Positions 1 through 7,972 of a stretch of DNA of 15,624 nucleotides are shown here, piece after piece (the first letter of the stretch is position 1; every line of letters begins with the position of its first letter). The notes below the pieces were generated by a model. That model searched no databases, was not told where the DNA came from, and was given only the letters and a program-made list of their open reading frames with translations. The stretch spans positions 1-15,624 of the forward strand of contig JAJYGO010000372.1 of assembly GCA_021785115.1 (NCBI GenBank), given 5' to 3'. The position numbers and the translations under genes were made by a program. The stretch is from Chloroflexota bacterium (GTDB taxonomy: Bacteria > Chloroflexota > Limnocylindria > Limnocylindrales > CSP1-4).

Positions 1-35
1 GCCTGATCGTGCGGTCCCGCCACCGCAAGAGCTAG
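1..35 (+). CDS. rplB: 50S ribosomal protein L2, 3' end only
   Basis: Only the last ten codons and the stop are in the window (frame starts at base 3; tag stop at 33-35). They encode LIVRSRHRKS, which resembles the basic C-terminal tail of bacterial L2 (commonly an IVR followed by Arg/Lys). L2 lies directly upstream of rpsS in the S10 operon of most bacteria, and rpsS begins 18 bp downstream, so position supports the call as much as sequence does. L2 binds 23S rRNA near the peptidyl transferase centre. The identity rests on ten residues plus synteny. Confidence 0.85.
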   Translation, partial: LIVRSRHRKS

Positions 36-53
36 GCCGAAAGGAGGTCGCTG

Positions 54-338
54 ATGTCGCGGTCAGTCAAGAAGGGGCCGTTCGTAGAGGCGCGTCTCCT
101 CGGCCGCATCCAGGAGATGAACCGGCGCAACGAGAAGCGGGTGCTCAAGACCTGGTCTCGTGCGAGCGTGATCTTCCCCGACTTCGTCGGGCACACCGTC
201 GCCGTCTACAACGGGCGCAAGCACATCCCGGTCTACGTGACCGAGAACATGGTCGGCCATCGGCTGGGCGAGTTCGCGCCCACGCGGACCTTCCGCGGGC
301 ACGGCAAGCACACCGAGCGCTCGACGGCGCTGAAGTAG
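54..338 (+). CDS. rpsS: 30S ribosomal protein S19
   Basis: The 94-residue product has the usual S19 length and is recognisable throughout: the [11 protein letters not shown] start, the [17 protein letters not shown] segment, the [18 protein letters not shown] core and the [13 protein letters not shown] end. S19 sits in the head of the 30S subunit, pairs with S13 and contacts the A-site finger of 23S rRNA. The ATG is well placed behind a full-strength Shine-Dalgarno sequence, AAGGAGGT at 41-48, the strongest one I noticed in the window. The gene follows rplB by 18 bp and precedes rplV by 9 bp, the normal S10-operon order. Nothing is unusual in the coding sequence. Confidence 0.98.
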   Translation: MSRSVKKGPFVEARLLGRIQEMNRRNEKRVLKTWSRASVIFPDFVGHTVAVYNGRKHIPVYVTENMVGHRLGEFAPTRTFRGHGKHTERSTALK

Positions 339-347
339 GAGCGAGCC

Positions 348-686
348 GTGCGAGTCGCCGCCACCGCCAAGTACATCCGCCGCTCCACGAGGAAGACGCG
401 CCTCGTCACCCAGGCGATCGTGGGTCGCCCCGTGGGCGAGGCCGCCGCGATCCTGCAGTTCATGCCGCAGGGCGCGGCGCGGGACGTCGCGAGGGTGCTC
501 AAGAGCGCCGCCGCGAACGCGGAGAACAACCACCACCTCGCCCCCGACGACCTGGTCGTCGCGGAGGCGCGGGCCGACGAGGGTCCCACCATCAAGCGCT
601 GGCACCCGCGCGCCCAGGGGCGCGCCTTCCCCATCCACAAGCCGATGACCCACATCACCGTGGTCGTCGAGAGCAAGGAGGCGTAG
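348..686 (+). CDS. rplV: 50S ribosomal protein L22
   Basis: The 112-residue protein is of normal length for L22. It shows the family's N-terminal [14 protein letters not shown] helix region, the middle [13 protein letters not shown] segment and the C-terminal loop with [21 protein letters not shown]22 lines the peptide exit tunnel with its extended beta-hairpin and organises 23S rRNA domains. Translation starts at GTG (348-350) behind AGGAG at 337-341, with a spacing of 6 nt. That Shine-Dalgarno overlaps the rpsS stop codon, so translation of the two genes is probably coupled. The last codons of rplV carry the ribosome-binding site of rpsC. Confidence 0.97.
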   Translation: MRVAATAKYIRRSTRKTRLVTQAIVGRPVGEAAAILQFMPQGAARDVARVLKSAAANAENNHHLAPDDLVVAEARADEGPTIKRWHPRAQGRAFPIHKPMTHITVVVESKEA

Positions 687-687
687 G

Positions 688-1353
688 TTGGGTCACAAGG
701 TCCATCCCTACGGCTTCCGGATCGGCGTCTCGCGCGGCTGGACGGCGAACTGGTATGCCGGCAAGGGGTACGCGGATCTCCTCAAGGAGGACTTCGCGAT
801 CCGCGACCTGATCGACCGGCGGCTCGCCAACGCGAGCGTCAGCCACGTCGAGATCGAGCGCGGCATCAACCACGTGACGGTCACCATCCACACGGCCAAG
901 CCGGGGATCGTGATCGGCAAGGGCGGCGCCAACGTGGAGGCGCTCCGCCAGCAGATCGGCCGGATCTCCAGCCGCAAGGTCAAGCTGGAGATCAAGGAGA
1001 TCCGCCAGCCGGAGCTCGACGCCCAGCTCGTGGCCGCCAACATCGCCCAGCAGCTGTCCCGCCGCATCGCCTTCAAGAAGGCGATGAAGCAGTCCGTGCA
1101 GCGGACCATGAAGGCGGGCGCCAAGGGCGTCCGGATCGCCGTGGCCGGCCGGCTGGGCGGCGCGGAGATGGCGCGACGCGAGTGGGAGCGCGAGGGTCGC
1201 ATCCCGCTCGGCACGCTGCGCGCCGACATCAGCTACGGACAGGTGCACGCGCACACCACCTATGGCCGCATCGGGGTCAAGGTCTGGGTCTACCGGGGCG
1301 ACATCATCCCGGAGCGCCAGGCGCCCCGCGAGGCCGCGGTGGCGGGGGCATAG
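688..1353 (+). CDS. rpsC: 30S ribosomal protein S3
   Basis: This 221-residue protein is S3. It begins [13 protein letters not shown], and the KH domain carries the signature [15 protein letters not shown] with the GKGG loop at about residues 77-80. The C-terminal domain has the [15 protein letters not shown] and ADISYG segments. S3 lies at the mRNA entry channel of the 30S subunit and helps helicase activity on structured mRNA. The start is a TTG at 688-690. It is supported by the conserved N-terminus and by AAGGAGG at 675-681 inside the end of rplV. The next gene, rplP, starts 4 bp after the stop. The length is normal, without the long C-terminal extension found in some lineages. Confidence 0.97.
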   Translation: MGHKVHPYGFRIGVSRGWTANWYAGKGYADLLKEDFAIRDLIDRRLANASVSHVEIERGINHVTVTIHTAKPGIVIGKGGANVEALRQQIGRISSRKVKLEIKEIRQPELDAQLVAANIAQQLSRRIAFKKAMKQSVQRTMKAGAKGVRIAVAGRLGGAEMARREWEREGRIPLGTLRADISYGQVHAHTTYGRIGVKVWVYRGDIIPERQAPREAAVAGA

Positions 1354-1357
1354 GGCG

Positions 1358-1786
1358 ATGCTGCTTCCGAAGCGAGTCAAGCACCGGCGGGTCATGCGCG
1401 GCCGCATGAGCGGTCCCGCCAAGGGCGGCAGCACCATCGCCTTCGGCGAGTACGGGCTGATGACCGAGGAGCCGGCCTGGATCACCAGCCGGCAGATCGA
1501 GGCAGCTCGCCGCGCGATGACGCGGTCGGTCAAGCGCGGTGGCAAGGTCTGGATCCGGATCTTCCCGGACAAGCCGGTCACCAAGAAGCCGGCCGAGACC
1601 CGGATGGGTTCCGGCAAGGGCGCGCCCGATCACTGGATCGCCGTGGTGAAGCCCGGCCGGATCCTCTTCGAGCTGGCCGGCGTGCCGGTCGAGGAGGCCC
1701 AGGAGGCCATGCGGCTGGCGGGCCACAAGCTCCCCGTCAACGTGAAGTTCGTGGTCAAGGAGGGCGTCGTCGATGGACATCGATGA
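1358..1786 (+). CDS. rplP: 50S ribosomal protein L16
   Basis: The product has 142 residues and is L16: [17 protein letters not shown] at the start, then [27 protein letters not shown] in separated pieces, and the conserved loop [11 protein letters not shown], which in the family reaches toward the peptidyl transferase centre and A-site tRNA. The frame is open upstream as far as about 1262, but the ATG at 1358 is chosen because the protein then begins with the family's usual N-terminus and lies 4 bp after the rpsC stop. The last 14 bp overlap rpmC. The C-terminus ([13 protein letters not shown]) is a few residues past the usual L16 end, caused by the overlap. Confidence 0.97.
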   Translation: MLLPKRVKHRRVMRGRMSGPAKGGSTIAFGEYGLMTEEPAWITSRQIEAARRAMTRSVKRGGKVWIRIFPDKPVTKKPAETRMGSGKGAPDHWIAVVKPGRILFELAGVPVEEAQEAMRLAGHKLPVNVKFVVKEGVVDGHR

Positions 1787-1988
1787 GGTCCGCGCGCTCT
1801 CTGACGGCGAGCTCGAGTCCGAGCTGGCCGCGGCACGCCGCAACCTGTACGACCTGCGGTTCCAGCTGGCCACCCGCCAGCTGAGCGACTACAACCAGAT
1901 CCGGACCACGCGGAAGCGGATCGCCCGCATCCTGACCGTCCAGACCGAGCGCCGCCTCGGCCGGGCGACCGCGGAGGCCGGACGATGA
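1773..1988 (+). CDS. rpmC: 50S ribosomal protein L29
   Basis: This 71-residue protein fits L29, a small two-helix protein at the tunnel exit that forms part of the docking site for trigger factor and SRP. It has the family pattern of an acidic first helix ([19 protein letters not shown]) followed by the [15 protein letters not shown] motif and a basic helix with [10 protein letters not shown]. The ATG at 1773 overlaps the end of rplP by 14 bp, and the stop overlaps the start of rpsQ as ATGA at 1985-1988. The order rplP-rpmC-rpsQ is the standard one. The short tail [11 protein letters not shown] after the second helix looks poorly conserved. Confidence 0.95.
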   Translation: MDIDEVRALSDGELESELAAARRNLYDLRFQLATRQLSDYNQIRTTRKRIARILTVQTERRLGRATAEAGR

Positions 1989-2359
1989 GCGGAGTGAAGG
2001 TGGAAGGGCAGCGGAAGACCAAGGTCGGGCGGGTCGTCTCCGACAAGATGGACAAGACGATCGTGGTCTCCGTGGAGCGGCTCTCGCGACATCCGCTCTA
2101 CAAGCGCGTGGTGCGGCTGACCACCAAGTTCAAGGCGCACGACGAGCACAACGAGGCCCGCATCGGCGACACGGTGCGCATCGTGGAATCGCGGCCCCTC
2201 AGCGCCACCAAGCGCTGGCGGCTGGTGGAGATCGTGCAGCGGGCGAGCGAGCCGACCGGGGAGGTCGTCACCGAGGAGGTGTCCACCTCCCAGGCGATCC
2301 ACGGCGCTGCGCACCCGGGCCGGCATGAGGAGACCCCGGCCGGAGGGGTGCCCGCATGA
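1985..2359 (+). CDS. rpsQ: 30S ribosomal protein S17 with C-terminal extension
   Basis: Residues about 8-87 are a clear S17 OB-fold: [20 protein letters not shown], then [19 protein letters not shown] and the loop [21 protein letters not shown]17 is a primary 16S rRNA binder in the 30S body. The usual bacterial length is roughly 80-90 residues. Here the protein runs on to 124 residues, and the extra 37 or so (from about residue 88) are Glu/Thr/Ser-rich and then Ala/Gly/Pro/His-rich, with no recognisable fold. The start overlaps the rpmC stop (ATGA) and the end overlaps rplN (ATGA at 2356-2359), so the tail is fixed in frame by the coupled junction and is not a simple missed stop. Confidence 0.95.
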   Translation: MSGVKVEGQRKTKVGRVVSDKMDKTIVVSVERLSRHPLYKRVVRLTTKFKAHDEHNEARIGDTVRIVESRPLSATKRWRLVEIVQRASEPTGEVVTEEVSTSQAIHGAAHPGRHEETPAGGVPA

Positions 2360-2724
2360 TCCAGCAGTACAGCCGGCTCAAGGTGGCCGACAACACCGGC
2401 GCCCGGACCATCCAGTGCATCCGCATCATGGGGCGCTCCCGCAAGACCACCGCCGAGGTCGGCGACGTGATCATCGCCAGCGTCAAGCAGGCGATCCCCA
2501 ACGCCGCCGTCAAGAAGGGTGACGTGGTGCGCGCCGTGGTGGTCCGCACGGTCAAGGAGTACGGCCGCCCCGACGGCAGCTACATCCGGTTCGACGAGAA
2601 CGCGGCCGTCCTGATCAACAACCAGGGCAACCCGCGCGGCACCCGGATCTTCGGCCCCGTCGCGCGCGAGCTGCGGGACCGGAACTACATGAAGATCGTC
2701 TCGCTCGCCCCGGAGGTGCTGTAG
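2356..2724 (+). CDS. rplN: 50S ribosomal protein L14
   Basis: The product has 122 residues, the standard L14 length, and matches the family end to end: [20 protein letters not shown] at the N-terminus, [23 protein letters not shown] in the barrel, and the C-terminal [29 protein letters not shown]14 lies at the subunit interface and makes intersubunit bridges with 16S rRNA; it is also the docking site of the silencing factor RsfS. The ATG overlaps the rpsQ stop by 4 bp, indicating translational coupling. rplX follows after 2 bp. There is nothing unusual in this gene. Confidence 0.98.
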   Translation: MIQQYSRLKVADNTGARTIQCIRIMGRSRKTTAEVGDVIIASVKQAIPNAAVKKGDVVRAVVVRTVKEYGRPDGSYIRFDENAAVLINNQGNPRGTRIFGPVARELRDRNYMKIVSLAPEVL

Positions 2725-2726
2725 TC

Positions 2727-3113
2727 ATGCCGGGCGAGGTCGTCAAGCATTTCACGAAGGTCCCAGAGATCCGCAAGGGCGACCAGGTGGTGGTGCTCAC
2801 CGGCAAGGACGCCGGCAAGCACGGCACGGTCGACCGGGTGGTCCGCCCGGACCGCGTGATCGTGGGTGGGATCAACGTCTCCAAGCGGCACACCAAGCCG
2901 CGCACCATCCAGGGCCGCACGGAATCCGCGCCGCAGATCCAGCAGGGCGGCATCCTCGACAAGACGATGCCCCTGGCCATCAGCAACGTGATGGTCGTCT
3001 GCCCGTCCTGCGGGCAGCCGACCCGGGTGCGCCACGCGGCGCTGGGCACCGGCGCGAGCGTGCGCGTGTGCGCCCGCTGCGGCGAGCCGCTGGCGCGCGA
3101 GGTGAAGTCATGA
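2727..3113 (+). CDS. rplX: 50S ribosomal protein L24, zinc-ribbon form
   Basis: The N-terminal KOW domain (about residues 15-50, [21 protein letters not shown]) and the following [12 protein letters not shown] and [18 protein letters not shown] segments identify L24, an early assembly protein that binds the 5' end of 23S rRNA near the tunnel exit. At 128 residues it is longer than the common 100-110. It has about a dozen extra residues before the KOW motif and a C-terminal pair of CxxC motifs (C92/C95 and C115/C118) that should form a zinc ribbon. Many bacterial L24 proteins lack these cysteines while some keep them. The ATG is 2 bp after rplN. The stop overlaps rplE (ATGA at 3110-3113). Confidence 0.97.
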   Translation: MPGEVVKHFTKVPEIRKGDQVVVLTGKDAGKHGTVDRVVRPDRVIVGGINVSKRHTKPRTIQGRTESAPQIQQGGILDKTMPLAISNVMVVCPSCGQPTRVRHAALGTGASVRVCARCGEPLAREVKS

Positions 3114-3649
3114 GCGAGCTCCGGCGGCGCTACCACGAGGACGTGGTGCCCGCCCTGCAGAAGGAGTTCTCCTACGCCAACCCGATGCAGGTGCCACGTC
3201 TCGAGAAGGTCGTGGTCAACATCGGGCTCGGCGAGGCGCTCCAGAACGCCAAGGCGCTCGACGCGGCGGTGGCGGACCTGACTGCCATCACCGGCCAGAA
3301 GCCGATCGTCACGCGGGCAAAGCGCTCCATCGCGCAGTTCCGCCTGCGGACCGGCAACGCGATCGGTGCGAAGGTGACGCTGCGCGGCGAGCGCATGTGG
3401 GACTTCCTGGAGCGGCTGACCCAGCTGGCGCTGCCCCGCATCCGCGACTTCCACGGCGTTCCCACGCGTGCCTTCGACGGGCGCGGCAACTACTCCCTGG
3501 GTCTGCGCGAGCAGCTCGCGTTCCCGGAGATCGACTACGACAAGGTGGACCGTCTGCGCGGGCTCGAGGTGAGCATCGTGACGACGGCGAAGACCGACGA
3601 GGAATCGAAGAAGCTTCTCGAGCTCCTCGGCATGCCCTTCGCCGGCTAG
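3110..3649 (+). CDS. rplE: 50S ribosomal protein L5
   Basis: The 179-residue product is L5 at its normal length. It has [14 protein letters not shown] near the start, then [16 protein letters not shown], the [17 protein letters not shown] stretch and the C-terminal [29 protein letters not shown]5 binds 5S rRNA and contacts P-site tRNA in the central protuberance. The frame is open back to about 3068, but the ATG at 3110 is chosen because it overlaps the rplX stop as ATGA and gives the family's usual N-terminus. The protein ends LLGMPFAG, as in many L5 proteins. rpsN follows after 20 bp. Confidence 0.98.
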   Translation: MSELRRRYHEDVVPALQKEFSYANPMQVPRLEKVVVNIGLGEALQNAKALDAAVADLTAITGQKPIVTRAKRSIAQFRLRTGNAIGAKVTLRGERMWDFLERLTQLALPRIRDFHGVPTRAFDGRGNYSLGLREQLAFPEIDYDKVDRLRGLEVSIVTTAKTDEESKKLLELLGMPFAG

Positions 3650-3669
3650 CGGCGCGGGAGGGACCACGA

Positions 3670-3855
3670 ATGGCCAAGAAGTCCATGATCGCGAAGGCAA
3701 AGCGCCCGAACCGCTTCAAGGTCCGCGAGCATCACCGCTGCTCCGTCTGTGGGCGGCCACGCGGCTACATGCGCCGGTTCGCGCTGTGCCGCATCTGCTT
3801 CCGCGAGCGCGCCCTGCAGGGGATGCTCCCCGGCGTGACGAAGTCGAGCTGGTGA
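3670..3855 (+). CDS. rpsZ: 30S ribosomal protein S14, type Z (zinc-binding)
   Basis: This 61-residue protein is the short, zinc-binding form of S14. It begins [24 protein letters not shown] and carries the four ligands C24, C27, C40 and C43 in CSVC and CRIC, followed by the [17 protein letters not shown] end. S14 is in the 30S head near the A-site side. The frame is open far upstream, but only the ATG at 3670 gives the family N-terminus, and a GGGAGGG run (3656-3662) lies 7 nt before it. The short zinc form is the typical S14 in Chloroflexota, Actinomycetota and many Firmicutes. It may also be called rpsN. rpsH begins 4 bp after the stop. Confidence 0.97.
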   Translation: MAKKSMIAKAKRPNRFKVREHHRCSVCGRPRGYMRRFALCRICFRERALQGMLPGVTKSSW

Positions 3856-3859
3856 CGCG

Positions 3860-4258
3860 ATGAACATCTCCGACCCGATCGCCGACATGCTCACCCGGAT
3901 CCGCAACGCGAGCCGGGCCCGCCACCCCGAGGTGCTGATCCCCGCCTCCCGGACCAAGCGCGAGATCGCGCGCATCCTCAAGGACGAGGGGTTCATCGCC
4001 GACTACGAGGAAGTCCGCGACGGCCCCCGGGCCATGCTGCGGGTCACCCTCCGCTACGTCGGGGGGAAGGCCCCGGTGGTCTCGGGCCTCAAGCGGATCA
4101 GCAAGCCCGGGCTCCGGGTCTACGCGGGCAAGACGGACATCCCGCGCGTCCTCGGCGGCCTGGGCATCGTCATCGTCAGCACCAGCCAGGGCATCATGAC
4201 CGGCGCGCAGGCACGCAAGGCCCAGCTCGGCGGCGAAGTCCTGGCCTACGTCTGGTAG
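3860..4258 (+). CDS. rpsH: 30S ribosomal protein S8
   Basis: The product is 132 residues, the usual S8 length. It shows [16 protein letters not shown] at the N-terminus, the [21 protein letters not shown] helix-strand segment, and the C-terminal [35 protein letters not shown] signature in separate conserved blocks. S8 binds helix 21 of 16S rRNA and nucleates the platform. In E. coli it is also the translational repressor of the spc operon by binding an rRNA-like site near rplE; I could not identify such a site here by eye. The start ATG lies 4 bp after rpsZ and the stop 6 bp before rplF. Confidence 0.98.
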   Translation: MNISDPIADMLTRIRNASRARHPEVLIPASRTKREIARILKDEGFIADYEEVRDGPRAMLRVTLRYVGGKAPVVSGLKRISKPGLRVYAGKTDIPRVLGGLGIVIVSTSQGIMTGAQARKAQLGGEVLAYVW

Positions 4259-4264
4259 GCCGCC

Positions 4265-4816
4265 ATGTCTCGCATCGGACGTCTCCCCATCCCCATCCCG
4301 CCCGGCGTCGAGGTGACCATCGACGGCTCGTCGATCACCGTCTCCGGGCCCCGCGGCCAGCTGCACCGCGACGTCGCGCCCGAGCTGAACGTGGTGCGCG
4401 ACGACGGGTCGCTGCGGGTCGAACGGCCCCGCGACGACAAGCGCTCGCGCGAGCTGCACGGCCTCACCCGCACCCTGGTCGCCAACATGGTGACCGGCGT
4501 GACCATCGGGTTCCGGAAGCCGCTCGAGATCACCGGCGTCGGGTATCGCGCCCAGAAGGTCGGGGACAAGCTCCAGCTCAGCCTGGGCTACAGCCACCCG
4601 ATCGAGATCGACCCGCCCGCGGGGATCAGCTTCGAGGTGGAGAACCCCACGAAGCTCGCCGTGGTCGGGATCGACAAGGAACTGGTCGGCCTGACCGCCG
4701 CCCGCGTCCGGGCCACGCGCAAGCCGGAGCCTTACAAGGGCAAGGGCGTGCGCTACGCCGGCGAGCAGATCCGCCGCAAGGCCGGCAAGGCCGGCAAGAT
4801 CGGCGGCAAGAAGTGA
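4265..4816 (+). CDS. rplF: 50S ribosomal protein L6
   Basis: This 183-residue protein is L6 at normal length, with two repeated alpha/beta domains. The first begins [20 protein letters not shown] and continues to the [17 protein letters not shown] helix. The second runs from the [24 protein letters not shown] segment to the signature [15 protein letters not shown]. It ends in a Lys/Gly-rich tail ([14 protein letters not shown]). L6 binds the sarcin-ricin loop region and is needed for late 50S assembly and factor binding. The 53-bp gap after it is the largest between ribosomal-protein genes in the spc part and contains a GC-rich hairpin. Confidence 0.98.
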   Translation: MSRIGRLPIPIPPGVEVTIDGSSITVSGPRGQLHRDVAPELNVVRDDGSLRVERPRDDKRSRELHGLTRTLVANMVTGVTIGFRKPLEITGVGYRAQKVGDKLQLSLGYSHPIEIDPPAGISFEVENPTKLAVVGIDKELVGLTAARVRATRKPEPYKGKGVRYAGEQIRRKAGKAGKIGGKK

Positions 4817-4822
4817 GCCACG

Positions 4823-4843
4823 GCGGGCCCTGCACGGGCCCGC
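4823..4843 (+). promoter_or_regulatory. GC-rich hairpin in the rplF-rplR gap
   Basis: A perfect 8-bp stem (GCGGGCCC at 4823-4830, GGGCCCGC at 4836-4843) encloses a 5-nt loop, TGCAC. It lies 7 nt after the rplF stop and 27 nt before the rplR start, and no T-run follows, so it does not look like a full intrinsic terminator. It could partly attenuate transcription, mark an RNA processing site, or simply break translational coupling. The hairpin is seen in the sequence; its role is inference. Confidence 0.5.
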
Positions 4844-4869
4844 GGCACCCGTAGGAGACCACCACCGAC

Positions 4870-5232
4870 ATGGCCCAGGCACCTTCCCGGAGCGCCGGGC
4901 GCCAGAAGCGCCACGAGCGGATCCGCCTCACCCTCCGGGGGACGGCGGCGCGACCGCGCCTGGCCGTCTTCCGGAGCATCGACCAGATCTACGCCCAGGT
5001 CATCGACGACACCGTCGGCCGGACGCTGGCCGCGGCGTCCTCCCTCGAGCCGGAGATCCGCACCCTCCAGGCGACCAAGACCGAGCGGGCCCGGACCGTC
5101 GGCCGGCTCGTCGCCGAGCGCGCGAAGGACGCCGGGGTTGCCTCGGTCGTCTTCGACCGGGCCGGCTACCGCTACCACGGACGCGTGAAGTCGCTCGCCG
5201 ACGCGGCCCGCGAAGCGGGCCTCGACTTCTAG
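4870..5232 (+). CDS. rplR: 50S ribosomal protein L18
   Basis: The 120-residue product matches L18, a 5S rRNA-binding protein of the central protuberance. It has a basic N-terminal segment ([26 protein letters not shown] in two blocks), the [19 protein letters not shown] strand region, and the conserved end [28 protein letters not shown]. The ATG at 4870 is 53 bp after rplF; AGGAG at 4853-4857 is 12 nt upstream, a rather long spacing. Because of the gap and the hairpin before it, this gene is less tightly coupled to its upstream neighbour than most in the cluster. rpsE follows after 19 bp. Confidence 0.97.
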   Translation: MAQAPSRSAGRQKRHERIRLTLRGTAARPRLAVFRSIDQIYAQVIDDTVGRTLAAASSLEPEIRTLQATKTERARTVGRLVAERAKDAGVASVVFDRAGYRYHGRVKSLADAAREAGLDF

Positions 5233-5251
5233 GATCGGAAAGGAGCCCCCG

Positions 5252-5788
5252 TTGGCGAGGATCGACCCAGCCAGGCTGACGCTCGAAGAGCGCGTCGTCC
5301 AGATCAACCGCGTCGCCAAGGTCGTCAAGGGCGGCCGCCGCTTCAGCTTCAGCGCGGTGGTCGTCGTCGGCGACGGCGCCGGGCATGTCGGGGTCGGACT
5401 CGGCAAGGCCGGCGAGGTCCCCGAGGCGATCCGCAAGGGCGTCGAGGACGCCAAGAAGCACCTCATCGCGGTCCCGCTCGTGGGAACCACGATCCCGCAC
5501 GAGGTCAGCGTGCGCTACGGCGCCAGCAACGTGCTGCTCCGCCCGGCGTCGCAGGGGACCGGCGTCATCGCCGGCGGCTCGGTGCGGGCGGTGGTCGAGT
5601 CGGCGGGGATCCGCGACATCCTGTCGAAGTCCCTGGGGTCGACCAACCCGGTCAACGTCACCCGGGCCGCGCTGGAGGCCCTGCGGAGCCTCCGCAGCGC
5701 GGACGAGCTGTCGGCCCAGCGCGGCGTGCCGCTGCGCAGCGTGATCAGCGGCCAGCCGACCACGGAGGTGGCCGCCGATGCCCGGTAA
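5252..5788 (+). CDS. rpsE: 30S ribosomal protein S5
   Basis: This 178-residue protein is S5. Residues about 12-75 form the N-terminal double-stranded-RNA-binding fold ([21 protein letters not shown], then [21 protein letters not shown]). The C-terminal domain has [20 protein letters not shown] at about 97-116 and [21 protein letters not shown]5 helps form the mRNA entry site and affects decoding accuracy. The start is TTG at 5252, supported by AAAGGAG at 5239-5245 with 6-nt spacing and by the lack of an ATG or GTG that would give a better N-terminus. The last 11 bp overlap rpmD. Confidence 0.97.
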   Translation: MARIDPARLTLEERVVQINRVAKVVKGGRRFSFSAVVVVGDGAGHVGVGLGKAGEVPEAIRKGVEDAKKHLIAVPLVGTTIPHEVSVRYGASNVLLRPASQGTGVIAGGSVRAVVESAGIRDILSKSLGSTNPVNVTRAALEALRSLRSADELSAQRGVPLRSVISGQPTTEVAADAR

Positions 5789-6056
5789 GCTCCGCGTCCG
5801 GCTCCGCAAGAGCCCCATCAGCTACACGGCCCAGGCGCGCGGCACCGTCCGCGCCCTCGGCCTGCACCGCCTGCACGAGACGGTGGAGATCCCGGACAAC
5901 CCGGCGACCCGCGGCATGGTCCGCGCAGTGCGCTTCCTGGTCGAGGTGGAGGAACTCCCCGAGGCCACGCAGCCCGCGCCCCGGCCCCGCCGCCGGGCGG
6001 CCGCCAGCCCGGCGGAGGCGTCCTCCGCGCCGGCCACGGAGGAGGAACGGGCATGA
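5778..6056 (+). CDS. rpmD: 50S ribosomal protein L30 with C-terminal extension
   Basis: Residues 1-60 are a typical bacterial L30: [56 protein letters not shown], read here in conserved blocks. L30 normally ends there (about 60 residues). This protein continues to 92 residues with a tail rich in Pro, Ala, Arg and Glu ([18 protein letters not shown]), which looks disordered. The ATG overlaps rpsE by 11 bp and the stop overlaps rplO as ATGA (6053-6056), so the tail bridges the region between the L30 core and the rplO start. It may exist mainly to keep the two genes translationally coupled, or it may have a binding role; the sequence does not decide. Confidence 0.95.
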   Translation: MPGKLRVRLRKSPISYTAQARGTVRALGLHRLHETVEIPDNPATRGMVRAVRFLVEVEELPEATQPAPRPRRRAAASPAEASSAPATEEERA

Positions 6057-6691
6057 AGCTCCATGACCTGCGCCCGGCCCCGGGCGCGCACACCGCGCGC
6101 ACCCGCGTCGGCCGCGGGATCGCCGCCGGCAAGGGCAAGACCGCGGGCCGCGGCACCAAGGGCCAGAAGGCCCGGACCGGCGCCTCGATCCCCGCGTGGT
6201 TCGAGGGTGGCCAGACGCCCGCGTCGCAGCGCATCCCGAAGCTGCGCGGCTTCAAGCGCCGCTTCCGCATCGAGTACGCGGTGGTGAACGTCGGGCGCAT
6301 CGACGCCGTCGCCGCGGCGGGCGGGTTCGGCGAGGCGCCGGCCGGCGCCCCGATCGCCGTCAACCCGGAGCTCCTGCTGGCCACCGGCCTCCTGGGCTCG
6401 CTCCGGCAGCCCGTCAAGGTGCTCGGACAGGGGGACGTGGCCCGCCCGCTCTTCGTGGTGGCGGACGCGTTCACCCGCAGCGCGAAGGCCAAGATCGAGG
6501 CCGCGGGCGGCACCGCGCAGGTGCTCGAGATCCCCGACGAACCGCTCCTGGCGCTCGGAATCGAGCCGGCCGAAGCGGCCGCGGGAGAGCCGGGCGCCGC
6601 CCCGTCGCCGGAGCCCGCCGCGGCGTCCCGCACGGCGGAGCCGGAGGCGACGGCACCGGAGCAGGGGTCCGCTGACCCGGAAGCGGAGTAG
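6053..6691 (+). CDS. rplO: 50S ribosomal protein L15 with long acidic C-terminal tail
   Basis: The N-terminal 160 or so residues are L15: [23 protein letters not shown], the glycine- and lysine-rich AAGKGKTAGRGTKGQKARTG rRNA-binding loop, FEGGQTPASQRIPKLRGF and the C-terminal alpha/beta domain with ADAFTRSAKAKIEAAGGTAQVL. L15 is a 23S rRNA-binding assembly protein. The usual length is about 145-150; this protein is 212 residues, with about 50 extra residues rich in Ala, Pro and Glu (for example GEPGAAPSPEPAAASRTAEP). The tail ends acidic and looks disordered. The start overlaps rpmD by 4 bp, and secY begins 3 bp after the stop. Confidence 0.96.
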   Translation: MKLHDLRPAPGAHTARTRVGRGIAAGKGKTAGRGTKGQKARTGASIPAWFEGGQTPASQRIPKLRGFKRRFRIEYAVVNVGRIDAVAAAGGFGEAPAGAPIAVNPELLLATGLLGSLRQPVKVLGQGDVARPLFVVADAFTRSAKAKIEAAGGTAQVLEIPDEPLLALGIEPAEAAAGEPGAAPSPEPAAASRTAEPEATAPEQGSADPEAE

Positions 6692-6694
6692 ACG

Positions 6695-7972
6695 GTGTTC
6701 GACGCCCTGATCAACGCGTTCCGCGCGCCGGACATCCGGCGCCGCATCCTGTTCGTCCTCGGGATGCTCATCATCGTGCGGGCGCTGGCGCACGTGCCCG
6801 TGCCGGGCGTCAACCGAGTCGCACTCAACACGCTCTTCCAGAACAACCAGCTGCTGGGCCTGCTGGACATCTTCTCGGGTGGCGGGCTCTCGTCCTTCTC
6901 GATCATCGGGATGGGCGTGAACCCGTACATCAACGCCTCGATCATCATGACCCTGATGCAGGGCGTGATCCCGAGCCTGCAGTCGCTGTCGCGCGAGGGC
7001 GAGTACGGGCGTCAGAAGATCAACCAGTACACCCGGTACCTGACCGTGCCCCTGGCGCTGATCCAGGGCTACGGGTTCCTGGCCATCCTGAGCAGCCAGG
7101 GCGTGCTGACCAGCTTCGACCTGGCCAGCCTGCAGACCGTCACGCAACTCGTCTCGCTGACCGCCGGCACGATCCTGCTGATGTGGCTGGGCGAGCTGAT
7201 CACCGAGAAGGGGATCGGCAACGGCATCAGCTTCATCATCTTCGCCGGGATCGTGGGCCGCATCCCGCTGGCGGTGGGCCAGTTCCTGGAGGCGCCGGAC
7301 TGGGCGGCCGGGATCGCGCTCGCCGTGGTCGGCGTCATCGTGATCGGGGCCATCATCTACATCGACCAGGGCCAGCGCCGGATCCCCGTCCAGTACGCCA
7401 GCCGCGTCCGCGGGCGCCGGCTCTACCAGGGCGGCTCCACGTTCCTGCCGCTCCGCGTCAACCAGGCGGGCGTCATCCCGATCATCTTCGCCATCAGCAT
7501 CATCCTCTTCCCCGTCCAGATCGCGGCCTACTTCCAGTCGTCGCAGGTCACGGTGGTGGCGGATGTGGCCCGGGCGATCCAGAGCCTGCTCGGTACCGGG
7601 AGCCCGATCTACGCGATCCTCTACTTCGTGCTCACGGTCGCGTTCACCTACTTCTACACCGCGTTCACCTTCAAACCCGACGAAACGGCCGACGAGCTGC
7701 GCAAGAACGGCGGCTTCATCCCCGGGATCCGGCCCGGCAACCCCACCCGCGATTACCTGCAGGCCGTGGTCTTCCGGATCACGATCGCCGGCGCGCTCTT
7801 CCTGGGGCTCGTGGCCGTGATGCCGTTCGTCCTCAGCCAGGCCTTCCCGAGCCTCGGGGGGATCGCGCTCGGCGGCACCGCGCTGCTGATCGTGGTGTCC
7901 GTGGTGGTCGAGACCATGAAGCAGGTGGAGGCGCAACTGATGATGCGCAACTACGAGGGCTTCATCCGGTGA
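6695..7972 (+). CDS. secY: Preprotein translocase channel subunit SecY
   Basis: The 425-residue protein is SecY, the central pore of the Sec translocase in the cytoplasmic membrane. I see ten hydrophobic segments at roughly 18-38, 72-92, 116-136, 150-170, 178-198, 205-225, 257-278, 304-325, 361-380 and 387-406. The plug region is IFSGGGLSSFSIIGMGVNPY (about 59-78). The cytoplasmic loop after TM6 has QGQRRIPVQYASRVRG, and the loop after TM8 has NGGFIPGIRPG with the conserved arginine that contacts SecA and the ribosome. The GTG start at 6695 is 3 bp after rplO. The stop overlaps the adk GTG (GTGA). The length is normal. Confidence 0.98.
   Translation: MFDALINAFRAPDIRRRILFVLGMLIIVRALAHVPVPGVNRVALNTLFQNNQLLGLLDIFSGGGLSSFSIIGMGVNPYINASIIMTLMQGVIPSLQSLSREGEYGRQKINQYTRYLTVPLALIQGYGFLAILSSQGVLTSFDLASLQTVTQLVSLTAGTILLMWLGELITEKGIGNGISFIIFAGIVGRIPLAVGQFLEAPDWAAGIALAVVGVIVIGAIIYIDQGQRRIPVQYASRVRGRRLYQGGSTFLPLRVNQAGVIPIIFAISIILFPVQIAAYFQSSQVTVVADVARAIQSLLGTGSPIYAILYFVLTVAFTYFYTAFTFKPDETADELRKNGGFIPGIRPGNPTRDYLQAVVFRITIAGALFLGLVAVMPFVLSQAFPSLGGIALGGTALLIVVSVVVETMKQVEAQLMMRNYEGFIR

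Noticed and set aside
3114..3300. A possible S8 autoregulatory site at the start of rplE, as in E. coli.
   Set aside because: I could not find by eye a helix resembling the S8-binding region of 16S rRNA. It would need a structure search to support it.
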